From: Rattus norvegicus
Taxonomy: Eukaryota > Chordata > Mammalia > Rodentia > Muridae
Length of the DNA stretch: 64,000 bases
Direction of reading: 5' to 3'
Assembly (NCBI RefSeq): GCF_036323735.1
Contig: NC_086026.1
Span: 87,299,359 to 87,363,358, forward strand
The position numbers were made by a program, and so were the translations under genes. The number at the start of each line of letters is the position of its first letter. Positions within the stretch are counted from its first letter, which is position 1. Below are positions 1 through 11,211 of this stretch, in pieces. The notes below the pieces were generated by a model. It saw only the letters and a program-made list of their open reading frames with translations. It did no database searches and was not told the origin of the DNA.

Positions 1-253
1 AATTAATAATTTTATTATATTATCATTATATTACAGCAGTATATTTAATATTATATTATATATTATATGTTATGATATAATTAATGATATAACTATTATA
101 GTAATTTATACTATATTATTAATAATATAATAATTTGTAGAAGTGGAAGCCAAAAAATGTCACCTTCATGGATGACAAAGAGGATATTTATAGCAAACAC
201 ATGTTTTAACAGTTATATACCAAACTAAGTTGTTTATAATAGATACTTTATGC

Positions 254-284
<31 letters not shown>

Positions 285-1447
285 ACTGTGCATGCTCTAG
301 TAATTATACAATTCTTATTTTAAACTTGAACGCATCGATGACATTTGATCTATTTCTCTCAATATCTTCAGCTTTGGAAGTTAGTTAATGTCCTCAGATA
401 ATGCCCTAGGCAGCCAACAGGAGAAAGGAAAGCAGAGCAGCCAGAGCCAGGGCATTTTGTTCAAGGGAGGTGGCTCGAATCACTTACTGACTTCTTTGGG
501 GGTAATAAACATGTTCCCACCAGGTATAGGCGTCAGAAGTGGTATTTTTATTTGCATGTGACTGTCAACATGATGCTTCCCTCTGCATTCCCTGAGGAAG
601 GAATGCATGTGTCTGTGCATACTGACCAGAGAAGGAAGTAGAAAATGAACCAAGCAGACAGCCAAAGGAAAGCAAACTGAATCCAAGGCGAGGCATGGCC
701 ATGCGTGCCCAGAGAGGCTCACGGACTGATAACTTGTAAGATAATGCGAAGCACAGCATGCATGTCGTTATCGGTATGCGCCGCGTGCTGAAGTTTCACT
801 CCTACTTCCGCTTTTTCCATTTTAGCAATGCAGATCTGCCCAAAGCAGCTCAATCCCTTTTATGAAGGCAGAGCTAACTTCTCTATGCAGAGTAATGAAA
901 CGGGATTGGTGGGATCACCATCCCAAGCTGCCTCTGTGCGACCCGGTCATGTGGTACAGGCAAACTCTAATAAGGTCCCAGTGGTTTTTGTGGGTGTGCG
1001 CTGCTGGGAATGCATTGACCTGTTAGGACTTAAACGCTTTTGAATCATTCCTTCATGTTGGATGGACTTACTGACTTATATCAAACAAATACGATACAAT
1101 GGGTGTCATGCTTGAAATTAGATTATAAAGAGATGGTGGCTTTCCTCTCGGGTGTCTGTTCTAGGGGAAGCCAGCTGGAGACAGCCTGTGGGGAGACCTC
1201 ATGATTCAGCATAGGAGCAGATCCCTGCCCATGTCAGTATTCCACCAGTGAACTTACAAGGTCCTCCATCCATCAAGCCTTGAGACAACTGTAACTTCAG
1301 CTAACAACCTGATTATAACTTCCAAGAAAGCAACCCTGACCAAAACCACACAGCTATGCTGTTTTGAGAATCCGAGCTTATTTTAAGCCACTAAATTTGA
1401 GATGATTCAAGAGCCTTAGGAGATACGCAGTACAATCCACAGCCAAT
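1..1447. other. Unique/AT-rich intergenic DNA, no gene seen
   Basis: The first 140 bases and 249-286 are almost pure A/T, the latter a short (TA)n run. From 300 to 1447 I see no recognisable SINE, LINE or LTR and no convincing open frame; the short frames present have no known family. Confidence 0.6.
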
Positions 1448-1585
1448 AAGAGTTAGAGGTGGGGGTTGGGGATTTAGCTCAGTGGTAGAGCGCTTGCCTA
1501 GGAAGCGCAAGGCCCTGGGTTCAGTCCCCAGCTCCGGAAAAAAAAAGAACAAAAAAAAAAAAAAAAAAAAAAGAGTTAGAGGTGG
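1448..1585 (+). mobile_element. ID SINE (BC1-type) with 15-bp target-site duplication
   Basis: An ID retroposon derived from BC1/tRNA-Ala occupies 1463-1570. The body matches the rat ID consensus as I know it and ends in a long, slightly interrupted A tail (1539-1572). A perfect 15-bp direct repeat flanks it: AAGAGTTAGAGGTGG at 1448-1462 and 1571-1585. The duplication and low divergence mark a recent L1-mediated insertion. This is the best single clue that the host is rat. It does not fold as a functional tRNA gene and should not be annotated as one. Confidence 0.96.
1475..1527 (+). promoter_or_regulatory. Internal Pol III promoter of the ID element (A box and B box)
   Basis: An A-box-like TAGCTCAGTGG lies at 1475-1485 and a B-box-like GGTTCAGTCC at 1518-1527, spaced as in tRNA genes. 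In the ID family these drive RNA polymerase III. The B box differs from GGTTCGANTCC by loss of the CpG, a typical decay change, so residual activity is uncertain. Confidence 0.7.
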
Positions 1586-1942
1586 AGAGAGGAAAGACAA
1601 AAGAGTAGCCATGTTGTGTAAAATAAGACCAGGAACCTTGTTGCTACGTCTTAGGCCGCTCTCTCTACACTCTAATATGGGCATAGATGTGATTAACCCA
1701 ATGTTAAATAAAAAGAATTTTCCATATCAAATAACATTTTTCAGAACCATACTTTATGTATAGCAGCACAATTTATAGTATTAAATAATATTATAGTAGA
1801 CTGCCTTGATACAGTTTTAAACAGAAGAAAAGACAAGTTACTGGATACATTGTTCACATTAACCTGTTTTGGAAAAGTAGTTTTTAAAAAAAATGTTCTG
1901 GTGAGGCGATTTGTAACTTGACGTTTTTCCCTCTATATTAAT

Positions 1943-2140
1943 GGGTTGGAGAGATGCTCGCTCAGTGGTTAGAGCACCTGCTGCTGTTACAGAGGACCTG
2001 AGTTCGACTCTCAGTACCTGTGTCAATTGGCTCACAGCTGCCTGTAACTTAAGCTTAGGGAATCTGATTCCTTCTTCTGGTTTCCACCATTACCCCAGAC
2101 ACATGCCATACAGTTACTAATGAGATACACACGCCTACAT
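1943..2140 (+). mobile_element. B3/B2-class SINE
   Basis: A tRNA-derived head (GGTTGGAGAGATG, then a 'ctcagtggttagagca' A-box region and 'gagttcgactctcag' B box) is followed by the B3-type body with 'ggctcacagctgcctgtaact'. Divergence is moderate. It abuts the ORR1 LTR that starts near 2144. Confidence 0.85.
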
Positions 2141-2143
2141 GAT

Positions 2144-2471
2144 TGTGGTTGTTGGAATAGGAATGCTCTCCAATACTTCGCCCATAGGGAGTAGAACTAC
2201 TAGGAGGTGTGGCCTTGTAAGAGGAAGTGAGTCACTGTGGGGGTGGGCTTTGAGGTGTCAGATACTCAAACTAAGCCCGGTGTCACTTGACTTCTTCCAC
2301 CTGCTGATCCAGATATAGAACTCTCAGCTCCTTCTGCAATGCCATACCTGCCTGAATGCTGCCACGATGATAATGGCCTAAACCTCTGATCTATAAGCCA
2401 GCCAATTAAGAGTTTATAAGAGATGCTGTAGTCATGGAGTCTCTTCACAGCAATACAACCCTAACTAAGAC
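2144..2471 (+). mobile_element. Solo LTR, ORR1-type ERVL-MaLR
   Basis: The sequence follows the ORR1 consensus: 'gcccatagggagtagaactac', 'gaggtgtggccttgt', 'gtcactgtgggggtgggctt', 'gtagaactctcagctcctt', 'gataatggcctaaacctctg', and the MaLR ending 'accctaactaagaca'. No internal MaLR region follows, so this is a solo LTR. Five-base MaLR duplications are too short to call here. Confidence 0.88.
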
Positions 2472-3179
2472 AGTAGTAAAGTAAAAACTACATTTAAATA
2501 ACTTTTAAAATGATAGAAATACAACATAGAAAAGAGAGTTTGAAAGCCTTAGAAAAGAAAGGTGATGTGCCGAGAGAAGTAAGCTGAATTCTTTGTCCAT
2601 TGTTCAGTTCTCCCACCGGAGGAAAAACTGAAGCCACCTCCGAAGGTCAAGGAAAGCAGACAGATGAAGTCCATGGCCCTGAGAGACCTCAGACCCAGGT
2701 TCAGACTCTGGTGAAAGAGTGGTTCTTCCGATGGATAGGAAAGATTAATAATCAAGAGAGGTCTCATGTTGCCCAAGCTCTATGACTCAGAAGGCAGTGA
2801 CCACCTCTCCCTCCCACCAAGTCCCCATTCCACTTTTATGCCTTTGTGTTTTCTTTGTGACCCACTGGGTTAAAACAGGGCCATTCTCGTGAGCATGAGT
2901 GTGCAACTATCCACTGGAGCGTGAGTAACTCACCCAACGGCTACATCACTAAAGACAATGACTTCCTCAACCCCCAGCAACTGTTGGCTCCTATTGGCTC
3001 CCTTTGGGTAGGGTGGGGCCCCAAGACCCTGTCTACACTCTGTGATTTGGTGAATGCTATCTTGACAGAGAATCTTTGTTTTGTATTTTTGGTATATGTT
3101 TGTAATACACATAAATCGGGGCTCACATACGTGCTCAGGTATGTGTGTGTATGTGTTCATCCACAGTTGATGCTGCAAG
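2472..3179. other. Unique-looking intergenic DNA
   Basis: No repeat family or gene was recognised. Short frames on both strands near 2549-2785 overlap one another and lack start context or codon bias. Confidence 0.5.
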
Positions 3180-3425
3180 GCCTCCTTGATCACTCTCCAC
3201 CTTACACATTGAGGTAGAGTCTCTCCCTCAACTTGAGGCTCACCATTTTGGCTAGTCTGGCTAGCCAGCTTGTTCCAGAGATTCCCTATCTCTACTACCT
3301 GCCCAGAGATTACAGGTGAACCATCACACCCACCTGACTTTTGCATGAGTTCTGGGAATCAAAACTCCTCTCCTCAAGCTTGCATGACAAGCATTCTCTC
3401 CGATGAGCCATCTTGCTAACACTAA
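3180..3425 (-). mobile_element. B4-family SINE (antisense)
   Basis: Read on the minus strand this is a tRNA/ID-B1 composite: the plus strand shows 'ttgaggtagagtctctccctcaac', 'agattacaggtgaaccatcacaccca' and 'gcattctctccgatgagccatcttgct', the reversed B1-like and tRNA-like halves. It is substantially diverged, so it is an older copy. Confidence 0.65.
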
Positions 3426-4204
3426 TTAATAATCTATTTTTAAACACTGAGCTACCCTAGGGGTCTAAGACTCACAGCCTCAACTTGTCCTGCCAAAGCT
3501 TCTGAACAAGTGAAAGCCCAGAAAGGCAGTTACAAAGGACAAGGGGACTGGTTCAAGGGTGTGGGCAGCAGGTGGTTTGGCTAGGGCTGGGAAACGCATA
3601 AAGAGAGACAACTCCATACTTAGTCATTGGGAATGGATCTTATCAACTGGGACTTACCCTGAAGCCTGAAGTTTGATAGCTCTGAGTCTGAGATCAGCTT
3701 TTGGATGAAACCCTGGGGCCACTATGAGTCATTCACTTCCCAAGAATTCAGAAACTGTGAAGTGTATAGGATATCCACACTGTATCTCTTCTTTGGTGGT
3801 GGTGGTTAATACTCAAAAGGCCTTATAAGTGAAAGGATAGGCCATTGGCCTGCCCTGATCTCAGTGCTGAAGTTGCTTCACACACTTTCAATGCTCTTCA
3901 AAAACACCCTCTGAGCTACAAAGTCCACTCGGGGGATCTGGAAAGTCTCTAGGGAAAAAGAGTCTATTTGGCCCACAGAACGCAAAACCAACGTGGCAAG
4001 CAGAGGCCTTTGCTATGCAAAGAAGGGAAACTGCTAAAGTTGAAGACAGCTCTCAGCAATGGCATAAAGTGTAGGAAAGACAGGAGTCCGTCCATTTCAG
4101 TAACTCCCCACCCTCCCTTCATGCAAGTAACTGGCATTTCCAACTGTTAGAGCCCAATAAGATACTAACTACGGCTTCCCCCATTTTCTCTTGGGATCTG
4201 GCTT
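3426..4204. other. Intergenic DNA, nothing recognised
   Basis: No SINE, LTR or gene was recognised. The sequence is moderately A/T rich with no tandem structure. Confidence 0.5.
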
Positions 4205-4316
4205 TTCTTTCCTCCTCTTCTTCCTCCTTCTCTTCCTCTTCCTCCCCCTCCTCCTCTCCCTCCTCCTCCTCCTCCTTCTCCTCCACCTCCTCCTCCTCCT
4301 CCTCTTCCTCCTCCTT
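4205..4316. repeat. (CTC/CTT)n polypyrimidine microsatellite
   Basis: Almost uninterrupted C/T on the plus strand built from CTC, CTT and CCCT units. It sits exactly where the 3' purine tail of the adjoining antisense B4 would be, so it probably expanded from that tail. Long Glu/Gly/Lys frames on the minus strand here are repeat artefacts. Confidence 0.92.
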
Positions 4317-4636
4317 GGCTAGCCTCAAACTCGCCCTCACCATGCAACCAAGAGCCAAGGATGACTTTGAAATTTTGATCCACCAACCTCCACTTCTTTT
4401 TTTTTTTTTCTTTTTTCTTTTTTTCGGGGCTGGAGACCAAACCCAGGGCCTTGCGCTTGCTAGGCAAGTGCTCTACGGCTGAGCTAAATCCCCAACCCCC
4501 AACCTCCACTTCTTGAGTGCTGAGATTACAGACAGCAGGCACCTGACTGTGCCTGATTTATGCAAAACTGGGTACTGAATCTGGGCTTCATACACACCAA
4601 GCAATCACTTTCTTAACTGAGTTGTATCCCTAGCCC
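4317..4636 (-). mobile_element. B4 SINE (antisense), split by an ID insertion
   Basis: The plus strand reads the reversed B1-like half ('ggctagcctcaaactcgcc', 'aggatgactttgaaatt', 'gagtgctgagattacagacag') and then the ID-like half ('ggtactgaatctgggcttcat', 'aactgagttgtatccctagccc'). The halves are separated by the younger ID at 4400-4498. The old ID-derived half of B4 and the young ID lie about 80 bases apart in the same orientation. Confidence 0.78.
4384..4514 (-). mobile_element. ID SINE (antisense) with 16-bp target-site duplication
   Basis: The minus strand carries a near-consensus ID body (plus-strand view: T-rich tail at 4400-4425, then 'ggggctggagaccaaaccc' through 'gagctaaatccccaac'). 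Direct repeats CCAACCTCCACTTCTT at 4384-4399 and 4499-4514 match perfectly over 16 bases. It is a recent insertion into the B4 SINE. Confidence 0.95.
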
Positions 4637-4984
4637 TAATTGTCTTTGGGGTGCCATCATTTCTTGTCCATAGTGATTTGGGTTTTTTTGCCCCCTGTGC
4701 ACACCCGTCTTTCTAGAGATTGCAAGCAGCTTCTGGACTTTATTATATCCAGTTTTGTTTTTTAAAACTTACATTTTTATCTATCCTTACTGTTCTAACA
4801 TTTATTTGGTTTTGGTTTTGAAATTTTTCATTATTGGGAGGGTTTTTTTTTCTTTTTCCTGCTAGCATTGCTTTTTCTCTTCATCTCAACCACATTCCTA
4901 CTCATTCCCTTCTTCCTGTGTATTAATCTTGATTTCTCTCCATTTCTTCCCTTTCAATATCTCCCCCTATAACATATAGTTCCT

Positions 4985-5055
4985 ACTACCTTGCTTTAAG
5001 ATCCAGGCAGACGGTGCTACCAGTCCCACCCAGGTTCCCTTAGATCCTCAAATAA

Positions 5056-5086
<31 letters not shown>

Positions 5087-5474
5087 CTTATTTTTTATAT
5101 GTTTTAGCTCAATGACTGGGCTCTTCTGAACCTTCTTCAGTTATTGCACCCTTCTTTTCACTTTCACTCCCAGCTCAGCACCCTAAATCTGCCCTCAGCT
5201 CAGCTGATCTCTAATCTCACACCTGCTACCCCAGACCCAGTCAGGAAAGTGGCCAATGGCCACTCCACCCTAGATTTCGCATGGCCGGTGGCTTTCTTTT
5301 CCTCTGAAGCACAGCAAATCCTTTTCTCCTCTTCTGTGTCTGCTAGACTGCCCGTGTGAAAATTTGAAGTCCCACCTATTCTGCCCAGCTCATTGACTGC
5401 TAGCTTCTTTATTGATTGATCAAGAACCAATTGGGGAACAGCACCTTCAGGGTTCACACTCAGACTCCTGATCA
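4985..5474 (-). mobile_element. Solo LTR, (TG)n-bearing ERVK-like family, copy A
   Basis: Its minus strand contains 'caattggttcttgatcaatc', a TATA/poly(A)-like stretch, then (TG)14 and 'aagggaacctgggtgggact'. The same order of blocks appears at 16964-17555, 24520-24985 and about 47970-48465. The plus-strand end near 5474 is ...CA, consistent with an LTR start TG on the minus strand. I could not find a clean target-site duplication. The family name (RMER/MYSERV-like) is not certain. Confidence 0.72.
5056..5083. repeat. (CA)14 microsatellite inside LTR copy A
   Basis: A pure CA run, equal to (TG)n on the LTR sense strand, just downstream of its A/T-rich polyadenylation region. Confidence 0.97.
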
Positions 5475-6811
5475 GAGGATCAGAACCACCTCCTCATCCC
5501 CCTTTAGCTAATTAACTTACTATTTCTACAATTACCCTAAATAAATTTTTACTTAAAAGCCTTTTTAATTTTGCAGTCATTGGTGGCATACAATCGTGTT
5601 TCTTTATCTTGTGGACTTTGAGGCTGTCAATGCTACACGAGTTTCTTGGGGTTGTTTTTGTTTTGTTTTGCTTTTCTGTTTTGTTTTTTTCCTCACTGGG
5701 CATTGAGGCTTTGAGAGTATTAAATAAGAGAAATCCCCTTCCCATCAAATCCAGAGGTATCCAAATAACTGAAATTACAACATGAATACAAGAAATCGGA
5801 GAAAGCAAGGCAATGTGACTTCCCCCAAGACATCATAACTCCTCAACTACTGTACTCAATGATTCTGAAGTGGGAAAAATACCAGATGGAGATTTTTAAA
5901 ATTTTCTGGTAAAAATAGTCAGTTACATACAAAATATTACAGGGTAATAGAGGGATCTAATCTGGAGTCTAGGAAAGAAGGTAAGCAATGTAGGAAAACA
6001 TCAACAAAATGGATGAGAAAACCACCAAAGTAAGTGATAGACCCACTGAAAAGTACAGAAAAAAAGAGTCTTCACAAGCTTTTCTACCAGGCCTCTTTGT
6101 TCCCAGATAACAGCTCTGAGTCGTAATTGTTTATGAATAAATGTCTAGGCTATAAGCTTTGCCTTGTTCTCTGACTAGTGTATGTCACCTGTTTATTCTA
6201 GTCTGTCTGTCCCATGGCTGGTGTCCTCTCCTCAGTTTCATTCATTCATCTTCTGCAAGGCCAAGGCAAAATCTCTCACCTCAGACTATTTCCCAGAATT
6301 CCTATCTCTCTACCAGAGCTCCTATTTTCTACTTCCTGCCCTTTGCTGACATGCCATCAGCTTCTTATTGACAAGTGATGCTTCCACACCATACAGAAGA
6401 GATTATCCCTACAGAAAAACAGGAGGCAAATGCAAGAGAAAGGAGCAGACAGCATGTGCCCAGCCATGGGCTCCCAGTAAGTGTGCTCAAAGAACGGCCT
6501 CACCTTAAAGATGGTACAGGTAGTCCTGATTCAGTCTGGCGTCCTGACCCACTGGGCATGCCTCAGGAGGCTTCTTCCATCTATGTCCATGTCTGGGGAC
6601 ATGGGGAGACTGTGGTTCTCCTGTGTGACTAGTGAACATTTAAGAGGTGGTCTATTTTGTCACTCCCCAGGTCTGACTGCTGTGTCTGGGCATTGCTTTG
6701 AAAGGTAGCCTGTTATTGATAACTAAGCAGTCCTTGAACAGGAAAACAATGATCAATCAACAGACAGTGGACCAACGAAAGTCAGCAACTCAAAAGAAGA
6801 GTTGAAGATAT
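5475..6811. other. Intergenic DNA with T-rich patch, no gene seen
   Basis: The 5655-5690 stretch is a T/G-rich 'gttttgttttg' run. The remainder shows no recognised element. Two overlapping frames at 6375-6708 have no family resemblance. Confidence 0.5.
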
Positions 6812-7066
6812 AAAAAACATTGGAACCAGAGAGGTGGCTCAGCGGTTAAGAGCGTTGGAAAAACATTGGAACCAGAGAGGTGGCTCAGCGGTTAAGAGCA
6901 CTGACTGCTCTTCTGGAGGGCTTGAGTTTAATTTCCAGCAACCACATGGTGGCTCACAACCATCTGTAATGGGATCTGATGCCACCTTCTGTTGTTCTGT
7001 TGCTCTGTGTCTGAAGATAGCTACAGTGTACTCGATAAATATATATAAATCTTCGAAAAAACACTG
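6812..7066 (+). mobile_element. B2 SINE with 46-bp tandem duplication of its 5' end
   Basis: A B2 copy (A box 'ggtggctcagcggttaagag', B-box region 'gcttgagtttaatttccag', body 'accacatggtggctcacaac', 'gggatctgatgcca', 3' A/T tail). Its first 46 bases, including flanking 'aaaaacattgg' and the A box, occur twice in tandem (6812-6857 and 6858-6903). Outer flanks 'aaaaaacattg' at 6812 and 'aaaaaacactg' near 7056 look like an imperfect target-site duplication. Confidence 0.9.
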
Positions 7067-8384
7067 AAATTGAAGTGTTGAAAATCAGTGATTTAGTGAA
7101 ATATCAATGACATAATTCAGGCTTTGGAGGTACATGACTATCAACTAGGTCACCTACTGCAGTCAAGCAAAGTTATCTTTTAAAATCAGTAGAGGAGAGA
7201 ATGTCTTTAATGTCTGTCGCTGCCAGGGGAATTCCTGCAGCAGTGTCATCACCAGGGAATTTCTACTGATAGTGACACCTTCAAACATCTATGCCACCAC
7301 TGCCATAGTCCTTACTCATTAAGGCTCGTGATGTCACGACTTCTGCCATCTCCAGACCATAGCTACTCAATATCAGTGGACCAGCACAGTCCTTGCCAGC
7401 TAACAGGGTGAAGCACCAACCATTTTAATGAACACGCCTGGTGAAAAGCCATGAAGAACGTTAGACTAGAGTAGGGAGATCAGTGTAGTACATATCCATA
7501 AACTGCGGCTTGGGAACCTGAATGCCCTACTCCCAGCCAGAGAAAATGACTTCCCTACCCAGGAGAATACAAGGCAGAACCCAGGACTCTGTCCCCACAC
7601 ACAACTGAGGGAATATTTGGGTCTTTCCTTGAATTACAGACAATGCCGCCTGTGTTATGCTGCTTCCCTAAATCCTGAGGGACAAGACTGTAACTTGCTG
7701 GGGTTGGGAAAGCAGAGGGGAATCTGTCCAGGGAAGACTGACCCAAAGATGGTGAATTTTCACAGAGGTCCTTCTCACCTGGATGGGCGCACTGAGTTGC
7801 CTTGTCTGAAGTGCTGAGATGAGCCATCCTCCGACCATAGAGGCAAACACCAATGACGATTCCGGGCGAAATGGGGAAACCGAATGGTGGAAGACGTTTG
7901 GATATACTCTCGTTCTTCATGGTTTGCTTTTATTTGATATTCAATATTTTGACAGCCTAGTTTAGTTTTTTCCTCCAAGCGTTTTGTCTTTTTATTGCCA
8001 TTTGAAATTGTATGCCTTAACAGTCAGGGCATCGTGTTTCCCAGTCTCACTGGGAAAGACTTTTATGACTGTCCCTTACCTGTAGGCACCTACAGAAATC
8101 TGTTCTCCATTTTTACAGCTCTAATGACCTTTCTGCTGCGTCTTCTTTCAACATATCTGGTTCCTCCTCTTTCACCCGCTCATTTCTCCTTCCCATTCCT
8201 TCATCATTTTGCTACACAGGTATTGATACCTGAGGCTCTGAATAATCCATGAGTTATAATTTTCTTCCAAGAAAGTAGTAAGGGGCATTGTTGTCACACC
8301 CTCTCAGGGGCATCAGGAAAATAGCACAATTTAAAAACAAATTAAAGAAGAGGAAAAACAATACCAAATGACCTGCAGGAAGGG
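7067..8384. other. Intergenic DNA, nothing recognised
   Basis: A minus-strand open frame of 121 codons spans 7555-7920 but shares the region with frames on the other strand and has no recognisable domain. No SINE or LTR was identified. Confidence 0.45.
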
Positions 8385-8935
8385 ACCCATACATTGCTTT
8401 TCAGAAAGCAAACCGGGCCTGTCTTTATGGAAATTGGGGTCAAATTCCTCACAGAACTAAAATACAACTACTATGTGACCAAGTTGTACCACTTCTTGGT
8501 ATATGCCCAAAGTCAGTGGACCACAAGGATACCTGTACACTCAGGCTTAATTATTATAACACTAGATTACAGAATCAGCTTGCGTCTGTGAATAGATATG
8601 AATGGATGAAGAAATATATAGCTGCAACTTGATATCGTCATGTTAAGTGAAATAGGTCACAGAAAGTCAAATATTGCATGGTTTCTATTATTTATGAGTT
8701 CAAGAATTCTGAATATCTACATAAACACACTCACATATACATACATACATACATACATATATACATACGATATGAAATCAGAGAAAGACTAGGGGAAAGG
8801 GCACTTAAGGGTGAGGAATAAGACTGAGGTGCATGTTATCCAAGTACATGTTATGTTTGAAAGAACTTGTCTTTATGAAACCCAACACTATGTACCATGA
8901 ATAATATACACCAATGTCTTTTTCTTTAAGTAGCT
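8385..8935 (+). mobile_element. Old L1 fragment (3' end)
   Basis: Blocks typical of the L1 3' region are visible: 'actaaaatacaactactatg', 'ttggtatatgcccaaagtc', 'gaatggatgaagaa', 'atcgtcatgttaagtgaaat' and 'acagaaagtcaaatattgca'. Many substitutions and no open frame indicate an old, dead copy. A (ATAC)n run interrupts it at 8734-8769. Confidence 0.75.
8734..8769. repeat. (ATAC)n microsatellite
   Basis: About eight tetranucleotide units, slightly interrupted, within the L1 tail. Confidence 0.9.
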
Positions 8936-9009
8936 GTTTCTAGAAGGTAAGGCCTATTGATGCAAGAAGTGGAATCTTCATTAAAAAGTCTTTCATAGAA
9001 GTGTTTACA

Positions 9010-9145
9010 GCCAGGTGAGAAATTACATGCCTCTAATCCTACTATTCTGAAGGCTGAAGCAGGAGAATTGCAAGTTTGAGGCTAGGTGTACAGGAAAGGC
9101 CTGCATTGGCCATATAATATCTCAAAACAAAACAAACAGAAAGGG
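9010..9145 (+). mobile_element. Diverged B1/PB1 SINE
   Basis: 'gccaggtgagaaattacatg', 'cctctaatcctactattctg', 'gaggctaggtgta' and 'atatctcaaaacaaaac' follow the B1 order with heavy divergence. The (GA)n run directly after it occupies the former A tail. Confidence 0.6.
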
Positions 9146-9148
9146 AGA

Positions 9149-9150
<2 letters not shown>

Positions 9151-9195
<45 letters not shown>
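9151..9195. repeat. (GA)22 microsatellite
   Basis: An uninterrupted GA run, probably grown from the A-rich tail of the preceding SINE. Confidence 0.96.
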
Positions 9196-9197
<2 letters not shown>

Positions 9198-11211
9198 CTG
9201 AATCTAATTTCCTTCTTGTTCTTCTTTGATTAGACTACTAACAATCTACAACCGACCCCCATGAACCAACAACCACTCACCCTACCTCTTGGGCCCTCTG
9301 AAAAGTTCCCAACATTTCAAACATCACACAATCATAGAAACTATCTGCAGCTGAAAAAAAAAAAAAAAAAACACGCTTCTGCCAGAGCATGGAGAGCTGC
9401 TCAGACAGTCTGAAGCAGCCTCAGATCCCCTCACCTGGGATTAAAACAAAAACACATTTTTATAATATTTCAGCATTTTCTTTTAAAGAAGCCAAAATTC
9501 CAGAATTCTCGAAGTCACCACATACATTATTTGATATACATATTATAATGGGTAGATGAGTTCTGATGAAATCTTTCACTAAGGGCCAATGAGAATGCTC
9601 AACATTTAAGACCACCTACCATCGAGCGTGATCAACTGGGTGCAAACTCGGCATCCTACTTGACTGAAGACAGGAGCATACTCTCTGTCAATTGTCCCCT
9701 GAGATCCACATGTCCTCCAGGACAGGTGTGTCTCTCACAACAATCAAGTAACGTGAGACTAAAGCACAACTACTTTTAAATCCTTCGTTAATACAGAAGA
9801 AAGAAGAGTCCAATAAATCATCATCAAGTGTATAAATCTCTGTGGTGTTTTAGCGAGAGGAATCTGGTCTTGCCATTGGCACATCACAGCTGCAGAAAAA
9901 CATTAATAATGTATTCTCTAACCATAGGCAAGAAAATAAGTAGTTTGGGTAATAAGTCTCTTTCAGACCTGCCTTACATTCTGGATCTCACAGTGCTCTT
10001 TTTGTTTATTTTTTTTAAGCTCCCACCAGCCCACGATGGCTTGCCCTGGTCTGAATGCATTCCCCCAGACTCATTTATTAAACCCTACCAGTCTTTGGGG
10101 GTCATATTAAGAGATAGGACCTTTAAACGTGGACAGGGTAAGGAGCCCTTTAAGAATGAGTTTGAGGTAGTCCTCGGTCTCTCATGACATTTTCAGAAAG
10201 AAAGCAAAGGCAGTGCCCAGACATTCTCAATCTGTGATATGGCCTCGTCTTGCTGTTTACCAACTTAGAGGCCCCGGAGTTTCTGAGCACTCACCCTGCA
10301 CCAGGATCTTCTCAGGGTGCACATAGAGTACCCGCTGTCACTTCTTTACCTTTAACTCTTCTTTCTGAAATGTTTCATAGGGAACCAAGGGAAATTGAAA
10401 GACATTATGAAATCAAGGCTTCACAATGGAAACTCTGTGTCCGGTGAAGTGAAGCAAGGTGTCCTTTTCTGGGCTCGTTAAACATCTGAAAGGTCACTCT
10501 ATTCTAGACTTGCCCAAAGCAACTGTCCATCTAAAAGCTGTCTGGTCCACCTCTGCTTGGTGCTTCTCCTTACAATTTAGTGTACTTTCTCTTGAGTCTT
10601 CCCATGGAGTCAGTGAGTAATTACAGTGTGGATTTGACAAGATCCTTCTGTGGGAACATGTCTGAAGGCAGCCACCTCCATGAAGGGTCAGCGGTTTTTA
10701 GGAACAGGAGGAGTCGTCCCTGTCTTTTCCTCAGCTGAGACTGTGTTTGGTTTAAACTCTTCTAGGACTTTTGGAGGTGGTTGCTCTTGTACGAGCAGTT
10801 TTCTTTTCTCACTACAGGAGGCATCATGTATAATTAAGCTCTGCTCTCCAAAATAGAGGCAGAAGTGCTGATCACATTACTCTCTGCTGAATGCCACCTC
10901 CCCTCTGCTCAAGAAACTCAGGATTCCTTGTGTCGTCCCATTTGCTTTTAATGCTCACTTAGTCTATGCACCAATGAAGCATTTTAGGTTAGAAAGGGAA
11001 GCGTGAACCATCCTGTCAGACTTAAGATCAAGGGTTCTCAGCTTGTTCACGCTTCATATTTTGGACTGTAGAAGTCTCTGTAAGGAAGCTTGAGTCCTGT
11101 GCACTGTGCAAGGCGCTGAATAGTATTCATGCAATCTCCCACCAGATGCCAGTAACTCCCTGGTCATTACAATGACAGCTAGTTCCAGATATTGTCCTTC
11201 TACTGAGGCAT
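9196..11211. other. Intergenic DNA with weak MaLR-like remnant
   Basis: There is an A17 run at 9355-9371. Around 10040-10170, phrases resembling MLT1 ('ccagactcatttattaaacc', 'agagataggacctt') suggest a very old MaLR remnant, at low confidence. Nothing else was recognised. Confidence 0.4.

Noticed and set aside
1463..1540. Possible tRNA-Ala genes at the ID elements (also 4430, 23158)
   Set aside because: They have Pol III boxes but are ID SINEs with A tails and target-site duplications, without a tRNA cloverleaf acceptor stem.
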